In this document: positions 1-8,175 of the stretch, piece after piece
Layout: each line of letters begins with the position of its first letter
Position numbering within the stretch: the stretch's first letter is position 1
DNA from: Parabacteroides gordonii MS-1 = DSM 23371
GTDB lineage: Bacteria > Bacteroidota > Bacteroidia > Bacteroidales > Tannerellaceae
NCBI RefSeq assembly: GCF_000969825.1
Contig: NZ_KQ033919.1
Span: 3,670,749 to 3,734,748 of the forward strand
Length of the DNA stretch: 64,000 nucleotides
Direction: 5' to 3'
Notes under the pieces: generated by a model
Seen by the model: only the letters and a program-made list of their open reading frames with translations
The model's database searches: none
What the model was told of the DNA's origin: nothing
Program-made: the position numbers and the translations under genes

Positions 1-428
1 CTGATGTTTACAGTTCGGAGCGCATTGTGCAAGGATATATCTGTTCCGAGCCCGGTCGCACGGTACGTGTCCGTATCCGGGGGGAGAAAGGTTTCCTGAC
101 TATCAAAGGCCCTTCGGATGACAAAGGCCTGAGCCGTTACGAGTTCGAGCAGGAAATACCGTTAGCGGATGCCGAACAACTGTTGAAGCTCTGCGAACCG
201 GGAGCCATAGATAAAGTGCGCCATCTCGTCCGGGCCGGCAAGCACACTTGGGAAGTCGATGTCTTTCACGGAGCCAACGAAGGTCTGGTCATGGCTGAAA
301 TAGAATTGGCTTCCGAAGACGAACCTTTTGAAAAACCGGACTGGATAGGAGAGGAGGTAAGCGGCGACAGGAGATATTACAACTCGATGCTTACCAAACA
401 ACCCTATACACAATGGGCAAAGAAATAA
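1..428 (+). CDS. CYTH-domain protein, 5' truncated by window edge
   Basis: The reading frame is open from the first bases of the window, so the true start lies upstream. The visible part has the alternating charged strands of a CYTH (CyaB/thiamine triphosphatase-like) triphosphate tunnel: a TVRVRIRG strand, then FLTIKG, then YEFEQEIP, and further on HTWEVDVF and AEIELASE, the acidic strand expected to bind metal. CYTH proteins hydrolyse or bind organic or inorganic polyphosphates with Mg2+. Small bacterial members are about 155 residues, so only some 15-20 residues should be missing. It ends 24 bases before the peptidase gene on the same strand, so they may be co-transcribed. The physiological substrate cannot be read from sequence. 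The family call is firm. Confidence 0.85.
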   Translation, partial: DVYSSERIVQGYICSEPGRTVRVRIRGEKGFLTIKGPSDDKGLSRYEFEQEIPLADAEQLLKLCEPGAIDKVRHLVRAGKHTWEVDVFHGANEGLVMAEIELASEDEPFEKPDWIGEEVSGDRRYYNSMLTKQPYTQWAKK

Positions 429-452
429 TACTAATTTAAACGATAAAACACT

Positions 453-2612
453 ATGAAGAGAATCTTATTATCCCTTTTGGCAGGTGCCCTGTCGTTGCCG
501 GCGGTGGCGGATGAAGGAATGTGGTTGCTTCCGTTGCTTAAGCAGCAGAAGTTTCCGGAGATGCAGGCTTTAGGATTGAAGTTGCAGGATTACGATATCT
601 ACAGTCCCGACTCGGCTTCGCTGAAAGATGCCGTCGTGATCTTTGGCGGCGGCTGTACGGGCGAGATCGTATCACCGGATGGCTTGTTGTTGACCAACCA
701 TCATTGTGGATACGGCCAGATACAACAACACAGTACCCTGGAACATGATTACCTGACCGACGGCTTTTGGGCGACTACCCGCGACCAGGAACTACCCAAC
801 CCGGGACTGACCGTGACGTTCATCGACAAAATAGAAGACGTCACCGACTACGTAAAGAAGGAACTCGAAAAGGATACCGATCCGAACAGTATGAACTTCC
901 TCTCCCCCAAATATCTGAACGGACTGGCAAAGGCAAAGGTCGGTGAACAGTTCCTGCAGGATAACCCCGGAACAGAGGTGGAGATCAAAGCCTTCTATGG
1001 CGGTAACGTATATTATATGTTCACGAAGAAGATCTATTCGGATATCCGCCTTGTCGGAGCTCCCCCTTCGTCTATCGGTAAGTTTGGTGCGGATACCGAC
1101 AACTGGATGTGGCCGCGCCATACGGGCGACTTCTCCGTTTTCCGTGTCTATGCCGATGCAAACGGTAATCCGGCCGAATATTCGGAAACGAACGTTCCCC
1201 TTCGTCCGAAGCGCTGGTTCAAGATTTCAATAAAAGGAGTAGAGGAAGACGATTATGCCATGATGATGGGCTTCCCCGGGCGGACAAACAAATACTATAC
1301 ATCCTGGGAAGTAGCCGAGCGTCGCGATATCGACAATGCTGTCCGTATCAATATCCGTAATCTTCGTCAGGAAGTGATGTTGGACGAGATGCTGAAAGAT
1401 CCTTCCGTACGTATCCAGTACGCCAGCAAATATGCCGGATCGACCAATGCCTATAAAAATGCTATCGGTAGTAACTGGGCGATCAAGAAACGTAACTTTG
1501 AGAAGGTAAAGAAAGAAGAGCAGGATCGTCTGATTGCCTGGTCGGAAGATCACGATGAATCGGATTATCCCGAAGCATTGCTGACACTCGAACAGATCGT
1601 ATCCGACCGTAAAGACTTGCGCTTCCGTAGCTGGATGCTGGATGAAGCAATCCTTCGCGGTATTGAATTTACGAAAGTCCCTTCTGAGATACAACCGGTT
1701 TGTGATGCCCTGAAAGGCAAAGACCGCAACGAACAACAAAAGCAGGTGCGTATGCTGGATATGGCTTACCATCGTTTTGCCGATAAAGATTATGCTCCCG
1801 AGGTGGATAAGAAAATCGCCAAAGTGATGCTGAAGGAATACCGCCGCCTGGTTCCTGCCAAGTCGCAACCGGCTTACTTTGCTCTGATCGACAAGAAGTT
1901 CAAAGGAGATGTAGACCGTTTCGTTGACTATCTGTTCGACAAATCGATCTATGGCAGCGAAGAAAACTTCGATAAGTTTAAGACACATCCTTCCGTGAAG
2001 GCACTCGAACAAGACCCGATGATCCTGTTCGCTAAATCCGTGCAGGAAGAAAAGGCAAACCTCAATGCAGCGTTGGCCGACTTCGATGCCAGCTATGCCA
2101 TTGCCCACCGTAGGTATGTAGCAGGCCTGCTGGCTATGTATCAGGATAAAGCCAATTTCCCGGATGCCAACTTCTCTTTGCGCCTGACTTACGGACAGGT
2201 GAAGGGATACAGTCCGCGTGATGCCGACTATTACAGTTGCCAGACAACGCTGGATGGTGTGATGGAAAAGGAAGACTCTACGAATTGGGAATTTGTTGTC
2301 CCGACCCGTCTGAAAGAATTGTACGAAGCCAAAGACTTCGGCCGTTATCAGATGCCTGACGGTAGAATGCCGGTTGCTTTTAGCGCAACGACACATACCA
2401 CCGGAGGAAACTCGGGAAGCCCTGTGCTGAATGCCAACGGTGAACTGATCGGTATTAACTTCGACCGTAACTGGGAAGGGGTTGGTGGCGATATCCAGTA
2501 TCTGCCGGATTATCAGCGCAGTATTATCGTCGATATCCGTTACGTCCTGTTTATCATGGATAAGTACGCCGGAGCCAGCTATCTCCTGAAGGAAATGGAA
2601 CTGGTGGAATAA
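453..2612 (+). CDS. dpp11: S46 family dipeptidyl-peptidase, DPP11-type (Asp/Glu-specific)
   Basis: A 719-residue periplasmic serine exopeptidase of family S46 that should release dipeptides from peptide N-termini for amino-acid fermentation. A signal peptide occupies about residues 1-19. The catalytic His lies in TNHHCGYG (H84) and the nucleophilic Ser in GGNSGSPV (S654). Eighteen residues after the Ser is an Arg (R672) in FDRNWEG. In Porphyromonas gingivalis the equivalent residue (673) is Arg in DPP11 and Gly in DPP7, and it sets Asp/Glu preference at P1. This copy is therefore predicted to be DPP11-like. Length matches the family (about 700-720). The start is the ATG just before a clear signal peptide. 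A strong hairpin terminator follows. DPP7 is the alternative but would need Gly at that position. Confidence 0.93.
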   Translation: MKRILLSLLAGALSLPAVADEGMWLLPLLKQQKFPEMQALGLKLQDYDIYSPDSASLKDAVVIFGGGCTGEIVSPDGLLLTNHHCGYGQIQQHSTLEHDYLTDGFWATTRDQELPNPGLTVTFIDKIEDVTDYVKKELEKDTDPNSMNFLSPKYLNGLAKAKVGEQFLQDNPGTEVEIKAFYGGNVYYMFTKKIYSDIRLVGAPPSSIGKFGADTDNWMWPRHTGDFSVFRVYADANGNPAEYSETNVPLRPKRWFKISIKGVEEDDYAMMMGFPGRTNKYYTSWEVAERRDIDNAVRINIRNLRQEVMLDEMLKDPSVRIQYASKYAGSTNAYKNAIGSNWAIKKRNFEKVKKEEQDRLIAWSEDHDESDYPEALLTLEQIVSDRKDLRFRSWMLDEAILRGIEFTKVPSEIQPVCDALKGKDRNEQQKQVRMLDMAYHRFADKDYAPEVDKKIAKVMLKEYRRLVPAKSQPAYFALIDKKFKGDVDRFVDYLFDKSIYGSEENFDKFKTHPSVKALEQDPMILFAKSVQEEKANLNAALADFDASYAIAHRRYVAGLLAMYQDKANFPDANFSLRLTYGQVKGYSPRDADYYSCQTTLDGVMEKEDSTNWEFVVPTRLKELYEAKDFGRYQMPDGRMPVAFSATTHTTGGNSGSPVLNANGELIGINFDRNWEGVGGDIQYLPDYQRSIIVDIRYVLFIMDKYAGASYLLKEMELVE

Positions 2613-2636
2613 CCGGCCAGCGGGAGTTGATTCCAT

Positions 2637-2675
2637 AAAAAAAGCGAATGATCGAAAGATCACTCGCTTTTTTTA
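2637..2675. terminator. Bidirectional intrinsic terminator
   Basis: A stem with arms AGCGAnTGATC / GATCAnTCGCT around a GAAA loop is flanked by an A tract on the left and a T tract on the right. It can therefore stop both the peptidase gene (+ strand) and the small gene ending at 2689 (- strand). Confidence 0.85.
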
Positions 2676-2688
2676 TATCCTAATATAA

Positions 2689-2859
2689 TTAAAATATGCC
2701 TTTTTCCAGGTCAGCTGCCTTTACACGGAAAATATATCCGTTGCGTGAGAAGACTAATTCTCCGTCTTCTTTCTTTTTCTGGTTAACTAAGCGTTGAAAA
2801 GCTATATTGGCACCTTTAACTATATTCTCTTCAAATTCTCTTACTTCTTGTTCACTCAT
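2689..2859 (-). CDS. Small 56-residue protein overlapping the zeta-type kinase gene
   Basis: I choose the start MSEQEVREFEEN because its ATG overlaps the end of the kinase gene by 8 bases (ATGAGTGA), a typical translational-coupling arrangement; a longer upstream start would lie deep inside the kinase. The protein has a charged helical N-terminal half (residues 3-31) and a short beta-like tail (GELVFSRNGYIFRVKA). I do not recognise a named family. Its position immediately downstream of a zeta-toxin-like kinase suggests a functional partner, possibly an antitoxin, but classical epsilon antitoxins are longer (about 90 residues) and lie upstream. Function is unknown. That it is a real gene is likely from the overlap and the terminator that follows. 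Confidence 0.6.
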   Translation of the reverse strand: MSEQEVREFEENIVKGANIAFQRLVNQKKKEDGELVFSRNGYIFRVKAADLEKGIF

Positions 2860-3427
2860 GATGTTCAAGTTTAGTGTAAATATCCGAATTATATATCTCT
2901 TTTTTATCATTCCTGAATCCTTTGGCGATTACTTCCATCGGAGACATAGAATTGTCTGTTACCATCCAATAATCACTAATGGGGATATATAGTTCAAAAA
3001 GATTGTGAATACCCGCCTCGTATCTACGGCGGATAGTACTTTCCGGTATGTTATGACCACCGGCTGCCACTCTCATTTTTACCCGTTCCACTGCCAGATC
3101 CGGTGTATTCAACCAGAAATATAACAATGTAACATAATATCCTTCCCTTTGTGCTTCCCTGATCAGGTTTGCGACTGACCGGGTGGCGAGCGTAGTTTCC
3201 ATTGCAAAAGTCTCACCTGCTGCGATGAGTTCTTTAATGCGCTTATACATAATTCGGCTTGCTTCTACAGCTACGGCGATACTATCTGCATTAAAAGGGG
3301 AAAGCCCCTTGGCTATCTCGTCGGAATTCACGAACTCCTTACACTTCAACATTTCTGGAAGTATTGTAAAGGACGCTGTTGTTTTCCCTGCTCCGTTGCA
3401 ACCTGATATTATATATAAATATGGCAC
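2852..3427 (-). CDS. Zeta-toxin-family P-loop kinase
   Basis: A 191-residue cytoplasmic protein with a Walker A motif GCNGAGKTT at residues 9-17. It has the zeta-type layout: FVNSDEIAKGLSPF (the NxDxI-type substrate-binding segment), ETTLATRS (conserved catalytic region), then a lid with arginines (ERVKMRVAAGGHNIPESTIRRRY). The GGHNIPEstIrrRY block is typical of chromosomal zeta-like kinases. Zeta toxins phosphorylate UDP-N-acetylglucosamine and block wall synthesis, but many stand-alone chromosomal relatives have unproven substrates. No classical epsilon antitoxin precedes it; a 56-residue ORF overlaps its 3' end. The family call is strong; toxicity is inference. Confidence 0.85.
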   Translation of the reverse strand: MPYLYIISGCNGAGKTTASFTILPEMLKCKEFVNSDEIAKGLSPFNADSIAVAVEASRIMYKRIKELIAAGETFAMETTLATRSVANLIREAQREGYYVTLLYFWLNTPDLAVERVKMRVAAGGHNIPESTIRRRYEAGIHNLFELYIPISDYWMVTDNSMSPMEVIAKGFRNDKKEIYNSDIYTKLEHHE

Positions 3428-3567
3428 TATTTGCTGCTTTTTGACAGGGCAAATATAGATAATAGTTTAATACGTTGTATAATTTATTTCTCAAAAATAG
3501 TAAAAATGTGCAGAATTTGTACGAATAACCCCGTGTTTCGTTGTTTCGGAGGCCTGTTTTGTTAAAA

Positions 3568-4695
3568 TTAGACCCATAAAAGATCGCTCATTATACTATC
3601 TGATATGAAAATTCCGTTGCGCGAAAGCGTCAGGGTATCGTCTTTTTCGATAAGTAATCCTTGTTTGAGGTAAGGGGCGGCCTGTTTTTGACAGTAGATT
3701 AATTTGTCTTTTCCGAACTGTTGTTGAATTTCATTAAATTTGATGCCCCACATGGTGCGAAGTCCGGTGATAATAAAATCGTTGTACCGGGTATTTATGT
3801 CCAGATTTTCGATTTCGATATCCGGTACTCCTTTCTTGATGGCCTGCAGGTAACCCGGTAACGAGGAAATGTTCCATTGGCGGTTTTGTCCGTTATAGGA
3901 ATGGGCGGACGGCCCTATGCCCAGGTACTTTTTCCCGATCCAGTAGGAACTGTTGTGTCGGGAGAGCATGCCGGGACGGGCGAAGTTGGATATTTCATAA
4001 TGAAGATAACCGTTTGCCGTCAGCTGGTCGATCAGTGAAGTGAAAAGTGCTACGCTCAGGTCTTCATCCACCGGGGTGATCTTTCCGGCTTCCTTCAGCT
4101 TGTAAAGGGCAGTTCCTTCTTCATATATTAAATGGTAGGCGGAGATATGAGGGATGTCGAGGCTGATCACTGTGTCGAGGTTCTGCTTCCACTCTTCGAG
4201 GTTTTGTCCCGGAAGTCCGTAGATCAGGTCGACACTGATATTCTCCAGGCCGTTCTTTTTGCATAAATCCACCGCAAGCAAGGCTTGTTCCCGGTTATGC
4301 CGCCGATTAAGGAAGCGCAGGTCTTCCTCCTTGAAACTTTGCACGCCCATACTGACCCGGTTGAAGGGAAGCGTTTGTAATCCAGCAACGTATCCGGGTG
4401 TCATATCGTCCGGATTGGCCTCAAGCGTAATCTCTGCACAAGGGCTGACATCGAACAGGCGGTGGATCGCTTCAAAGATACGGCTGAAATCTGCCGCCTG
4501 CAACTGGGAAGGGGTTCCTCCACCGAAATAAATGGTTTCGACAGGCTCACCTTCCAGATAATCTTTCCGCAATTCCAGTTCACGGATCACGGCGGACAGG
4601 TACGGCTCTTTATACTTCATCTCCGTATTGGAGAAAAAATCGCAGTACAAACAACGTTTCGTACAAAAAGGAATATGGATATAAAGGCCTGCCAT
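3568..4695 (-). CDS. hemW: Radical SAM heme chaperone HemW
   Basis: A 375-residue protein starting MAGLYIHIPFC, the usual beginning of this family; an in-frame ATG nine bases upstream is less likely. The radical-SAM cluster motif is CTKRCLYC (CX3CX2C), followed by DF rather than the extra GC Cys of true HemN oxidases. This places it with HemW (formerly HemN-like), a heme-binding chaperone, and not with coproporphyrinogen dehydrogenase. Other marks are GGGTPSQL (SAM-binding glycines), EANPDDMT, RVSMGVQSF and the C-terminal HemN_C-like winged helix region. It appears monocistronic. The role is cytoplasmic heme delivery to respiratory proteins. Confidence 0.9.
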   Translation of the reverse strand: MAGLYIHIPFCTKRCLYCDFFSNTEMKYKEPYLSAVIRELELRKDYLEGEPVETIYFGGGTPSQLQAADFSRIFEAIHRLFDVSPCAEITLEANPDDMTPGYVAGLQTLPFNRVSMGVQSFKEEDLRFLNRRHNREQALLAVDLCKKNGLENISVDLIYGLPGQNLEEWKQNLDTVISLDIPHISAYHLIYEEGTALYKLKEAGKITPVDEDLSVALFTSLIDQLTANGYLHYEISNFARPGMLSRHNSSYWIGKKYLGIGPSAHSYNGQNRQWNISSLPGYLQAIKKGVPDIEIENLDINTRYNDFIITGLRTMWGIKFNEIQQQFGKDKLIYCQKQAAPYLKQGLLIEKDDTLTLSRNGIFISDSIMSDLLWV

Positions 4696-4822
4696 ACTAT
4701 ACATATATTTAATAGCAAAAGTACGGAATCTATTCCTGAAATCATAGTCTGCTGCATAACATAGTTCTCAAACAGGGCTGTAATGATTGGATTTTTCCTG
4801 TACATTCTCTAATTTGCGGCCT

Positions 4823-4837
4823 CGTGAGTAATTCACG
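4823..4837. promoter_or_regulatory. CRP-like palindrome upstream of the EF-G2 gene
   Basis: CGTGAGTAATTCACG is a perfect inverted repeat (CGTGA/TCACG, 5-base centre) ending 42 bases before the EF-G2 start. It resembles a CRP-family site (TGTGA-N6-TCACA) but with a shorter centre. In Bacteroides thetaiotaomicron the EF-G2 gene is activated by the CRP-family regulator Cur during carbon limitation. Assigning this palindrome to Cur is inference. Confidence 0.4.
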
Positions 4838-4878
4838 TGGTTGATATTTATTGTTAAACTCAATTAATACCTGATATC

Positions 4879-7035
4879 ATGAAAGTATACCAAACAAACG
4901 AAATTAAGAACATCTCTATCTTGGGAAGTTCGGGCTCTGGGAAAACCACTCTCGCTGAAGCTATGCTTTACGAGGGTGGAGTTATAAAACGTCGCGGTAC
5001 TGTAGACGCAGGAAATACGGTGAGCGACTATTTCCCGGTTGAGAAAGAGTATGGATACTCAGTGTTCTCAACCGTTTTCAGTGTTGAATGGCAGGACAGA
5101 AAGCTGAACTTTATCGATTGTCCGGGTTCGGACGACTTTATCGGTGGAGCGGTTTCAGCCCTGAACGTGACCGATACGGCACTGATGGTTTTAAATGCCC
5201 AGTATGGTGTGGAAGTGGGAACATTGAACCAGTTCCGGTATACAGAACAATTTCATAAACCCGTTATTTTTGTTGTCAACCAGTTGGATAACGACAAAGC
5301 GGATTTCGATGGAACTATTGCCCAGTTGAAAGATCAATATGGTGGTAAAGTCATTCAGGTTCAGTATCCGATCAGTACGGGGGCTTCTTTCAATGCCGTA
5401 GTCGATGTATTGAAGATGAAAATGTACCGTTGGAAACCGGAAGGCGGCGTGCCTGATGTTTTGGAAATCCCCGAAGAGGAAATGGACAAAGCAATGGAAC
5501 TTCACAAAGCTCTTGTGGAAGCGGCAGCCGAAAATGACGATATGCTGATGGAAAAGTTCTTTGAAGAAGGAACTTTGAGCGAAGACGACATGCGTGTAGG
5601 TATCCGTGCCGGTCTGGTGACCCGTGGCATGTTCCCTGTATTCTGTGTTTGTGCAGGACGCGATATGTGTGTGCGCCGTACATTGGAATTCCTTGGAAAT
5701 GTAGTTCCTTGTACAGATAAGATGCCTCGCCCGGTGACTACCGATGGTGTGGAAGTGACTCCCGATTCAAACGGACCGACCAGCTTGTTCTTCTTTAAGA
5801 CAACGATGGAACCCCATATCGGCCAGGTTTCCTATTTTAAAGTGATATCAGGAAAAATAAAAGAAGGAGATGACTTGTTGAATGCCGACCGTGGTTCGAA
5901 AGAACGTATCGCCCAGTTGTTCTCTGTGGCAGGTCAGACACGTAATCCGGTAACTGAAATGGTGGCCGGTGATATCGGTGCAACAGTAAAACTGAAAGAA
6001 GTACGCCGGGGTAATACGCTGAATGGTAAGGGTTGCGACTATCGTTTCGACTTCATCAAATATCCGGATCCTAAGTATCGTCGTGCTATAAAGCCGGTCA
6101 ATGAATCGGATTCTGAAAAGATGATGGAGATCCTGAACCGTATGCGTGAGGAAGATCCGACATGGGTGATCGAACAATCCAAAGAACTGAAACAAACGAT
6201 TGTTTCCGGTCAGGGAGAATTCCACCTGCGTACATTGAAATGGAGAATAGAAAATAATGATAAACTGCCGATCGAATATATCGAACCGAAGATACCGTAT
6301 CGCGAAACGATCACGAAGGCTGCCCGTGCAGATTACCGCCATAAGAAACAATCCGGTGGTGCTGGTCAGTTTGGTGAAGTTCACCTGATTGTGGAACCGT
6401 ATTACGAAGGTATGCCGGCTCCGGATATGTATCGTTTTGGCGGACAGGAATTTAAAATTAGCGTACGTGATACGCAAACTATTGATTTGGACTGGGGTGG
6501 TAAGCTGGTATTTATTAACAGTATCGTTGGTGGAGCCATCGATGCACGTTTCTTGCCGGCTATTCTGAAAGGTATTATGGCACGTATGGAACAGGGACCG
6601 TTGACCGGTTCGTACGCCCGTGATGTGCGCATCATTGTTTATGATGGCAAGATGCACCCGGTAGACAGTAATGAAATTTCTTTCATGCTGGCCGGTCGTA
6701 ATGCCTTCAGTACTGCCTTTAAAGAAGCAGGGCCAAAGATCCTGGAACCTGTCTATGACGTAGAAGTATCCGTACCTGGCGATTATCTGGGTGATGTAAT
6801 GAGTGACCTGCAAGGCCGCCGTGCTATCATTATGGGTATGAACAGCGAAAAGGGATTTGAAAAGTTGCTGGCTAAAGTTCCTCTGAAGGAAATGTCTAGC
6901 TATTCAACTTCTTTGAGTTCTATCACCGGTGGACGTGCTTCATTCACAATGAAGTTTGCCGCTTACGAACTTGTTCCTTCCGATGTACAGGATAAGCTGT
7001 TGAAGGCTTATGAAGCTACTCAGGCGGAAGATTAA
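4879..7035 (+). CDS. fusA2: EF-G paralogue (EF-G2) with degenerate GTPase motifs
   Basis: A 718-residue protein with the five-domain EF-G layout. The P-loop is GSSGSGKTT (about 16-24), not the GHIDAGKTT form usual in EF-G. Switch I is altered: the region that normally carries RGITI reads YGYSVFST. The G3 box is DCPGS (80-84) instead of DTPGH, so the catalytic His is replaced by Ser. G4 is NQLD (134-137) instead of NKMD. Domains II-V continue to the C-terminus, including GGAGQFGEV and the GARFLPAILKG-like region. This matches Bacteroides EF-G2, reported to support translocation without GTP hydrolysis and to be needed for gut colonisation. It is monocistronic and ends at a hairpin terminator. 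It is not the housekeeping EF-G. Confidence 0.9.
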   Translation: MKVYQTNEIKNISILGSSGSGKTTLAEAMLYEGGVIKRRGTVDAGNTVSDYFPVEKEYGYSVFSTVFSVEWQDRKLNFIDCPGSDDFIGGAVSALNVTDTALMVLNAQYGVEVGTLNQFRYTEQFHKPVIFVVNQLDNDKADFDGTIAQLKDQYGGKVIQVQYPISTGASFNAVVDVLKMKMYRWKPEGGVPDVLEIPEEEMDKAMELHKALVEAAAENDDMLMEKFFEEGTLSEDDMRVGIRAGLVTRGMFPVFCVCAGRDMCVRRTLEFLGNVVPCTDKMPRPVTTDGVEVTPDSNGPTSLFFFKTTMEPHIGQVSYFKVISGKIKEGDDLLNADRGSKERIAQLFSVAGQTRNPVTEMVAGDIGATVKLKEVRRGNTLNGKGCDYRFDFIKYPDPKYRRAIKPVNESDSEKMMEILNRMREEDPTWVIEQSKELKQTIVSGQGEFHLRTLKWRIENNDKLPIEYIEPKIPYRETITKAARADYRHKKQSGGAGQFGEVHLIVEPYYEGMPAPDMYRFGGQEFKISVRDTQTIDLDWGGKLVFINSIVGGAIDARFLPAILKGIMARMEQGPLTGSYARDVRIIVYDGKMHPVDSNEISFMLAGRNAFSTAFKEAGPKILEPVYDVEVSVPGDYLGDVMSDLQGRRAIIMGMNSEKGFEKLLAKVPLKEMSSYSTSLSSITGGRASFTMKFAAYELVPSDVQDKLLKAYEATQAED

Positions 7036-7059
7036 TTGAAAAGAATTCTAACAACAATC

Positions 7060-7092
7060 AGGCAGCCCTTGTTTCAAGCGGCTGCCTTTTTT
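7060..7092 (+). terminator. Intrinsic terminator after EF-G2 gene
   Basis: The stem AGGCAGCC/GGCTGCCT has an additional inner CTTG/CAAG pairing and is followed by a run of T. It begins 25 bases after the stop codon. Confidence 0.85.
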
Positions 7093-7116
7093 ATAAGTCG
7101 AAATGTCCGGTCAACA

Positions 7117-7539
7117 CTATAATTGCATGTGCAAGATAGGATATTCTTTACCTTCTCCGTCTAATTCGGATCTCCTTACTATGTTGAATCCCATATATTT
7201 GTAGAAACCGACAGCTTGCGTATTTTGCTCATTCACATCTACTTTCGTTACGTGTAAATTAGCTGTCGCATACGCAATCAGTTTTTTCCCTATTCCGGTG
7301 CCCCGGTACTCGTTATCGACAAATAACATTTCAAGGTTTTCCTCTGCAATTCCCATGAATCCGGCTAAGATTCCCTCTTGCTCAAATCCAACCAGGGTGA
7401 CATATTGAAAATATACAGGAAGCTGTTTCTTATAATATAAGAAGTCCTCTTCTTTAAGAAAATCATGTGTATTCAGCACTGCACTTTCCCAAATCTCTAT
7501 CAAACGAGGATAATCCGTTTCTTTAATTTTTCTGATCAT
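7117..7539 (-). CDS. GNAT family N-acetyltransferase, YjaB-like
   Basis: A 140-residue cytoplasmic GNAT-fold protein. The acetyl-CoA pyrophosphate-binding loop is YRGTGIGKKL (around residue 98). The C-terminal block VDVNEQNTQAVGFYKYMGF followed by RSELDGEGKEYPIL closely resembles E. coli YjaB, a small GNAT enzyme whose physiological substrate is not established. A complete N-terminal helix pair and the central strand ILAGFMGI are present, so the gene looks intact. It lies 21 bases downstream of the cysteine-cluster gene on the same strand and is probably co-transcribed with it. The substrate cannot be predicted. Confidence 0.85.
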   Translation of the reverse strand: MIRKIKETDYPRLIEIWESAVLNTHDFLKEEDFLYYKKQLPVYFQYVTLVGFEQEGILAGFMGIAEENLEMLFVDNEYRGTGIGKKLIAYATANLHVTKVDVNEQNTQAVGFYKYMGFNIVRRSELDGEGKEYPILHMQL

Positions 7540-7560
7540 AATTGTAAATACAGTATGCTA

Positions 7561-8043
7561 TCAAAGCTCCCTCTTCAACTGTTCCAATACTTCAAAAACA
7601 CCCGGACAAGTCTGTGCATTCTTAATTGTCAGCGAGTGTATCTGGTAAAACTTTTTCCTGTCCGTATGCGGGTACTCGCGACAAGCTTTCGGTCTGTCCT
7701 CATATATACTGCAATAGTTATCCGTTCCCAGAAAAGGGCAAGGCATCGACCGGAATACATAGTCTTTATCCTCGTCGATATGCAAATGGCGTGTTACCAC
7801 TTCGTGCGGCTTGATACGTAATGCCTGTGCAATCCGTTCGATGTCGCGGTCGGTAATACGCGGGCCCAGCGTACGGCAACAGTTACCGCATTCCAGGCAA
7901 TTTATCGAGTCGAACACCTCTTCGTGGATGGCATGAACCGTATCATCCAGTACCCGTAAACGATTCTTCTTAATTGATTTGAAAAAAGCTTTTGTCTCTT
8001 TTTCTACTTTCTTAGCTCTCTCAGGGAGGGAGTTAATATCCAT
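7561..8043 (-). CDS. YkgJ-like cysteine cluster protein (Fe/Zn-chelating domain)
   Basis: A 160-residue cytoplasmic protein with the CxxCxxCC motif (CLECGNCC, C49, C52, C55 and C56). A second cluster, PCPFLGTDNYCSIYEDRPKAC, is followed by REYP, as in the CxxCxxCC/YkgJ family. The cysteines are expected to bind iron or zinc. Relatives are conserved but biochemically undefined; some have been linked to metal-centre assembly or protein modification. The protein has a basic, helical N-terminus. It is the first gene of a likely two-gene unit with the GNAT gene downstream. The function is not assigned further. Confidence 0.85.
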   Translation of the reverse strand: MDINSLPERAKKVEKETKAFFKSIKKNRLRVLDDTVHAIHEEVFDSINCLECGNCCRTLGPRITDRDIERIAQALRIKPHEVVTRHLHIDEDKDYVFRSMPCPFLGTDNYCSIYEDRPKACREYPHTDRKKFYQIHSLTIKNAQTCPGVFEVLEQLKREL

Positions 8044-8175
8044 AAAACGATTGGGTTTTAATTTGAGGGAACAAATGTAATCATTTACAGCGGAAAAAGA
8101 AAAAGCATCTTCATACCGTTGTTGTATCCCTGTAACAGCAAACAGATTCTTTTGTACAGTGTAAATATCTTACGT

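Noticed and set aside
1227-2663. 478-codon minus-strand open frame opposite the S46 peptidase
   Set aside because: Antisense shadow of a strongly supported peptidase gene; no domain recognised in it.
5848-6813. 321-codon minus-strand frame opposite EF-G2
   Set aside because: Composition reflects the complementary codons of EF-G2; no family resemblance.
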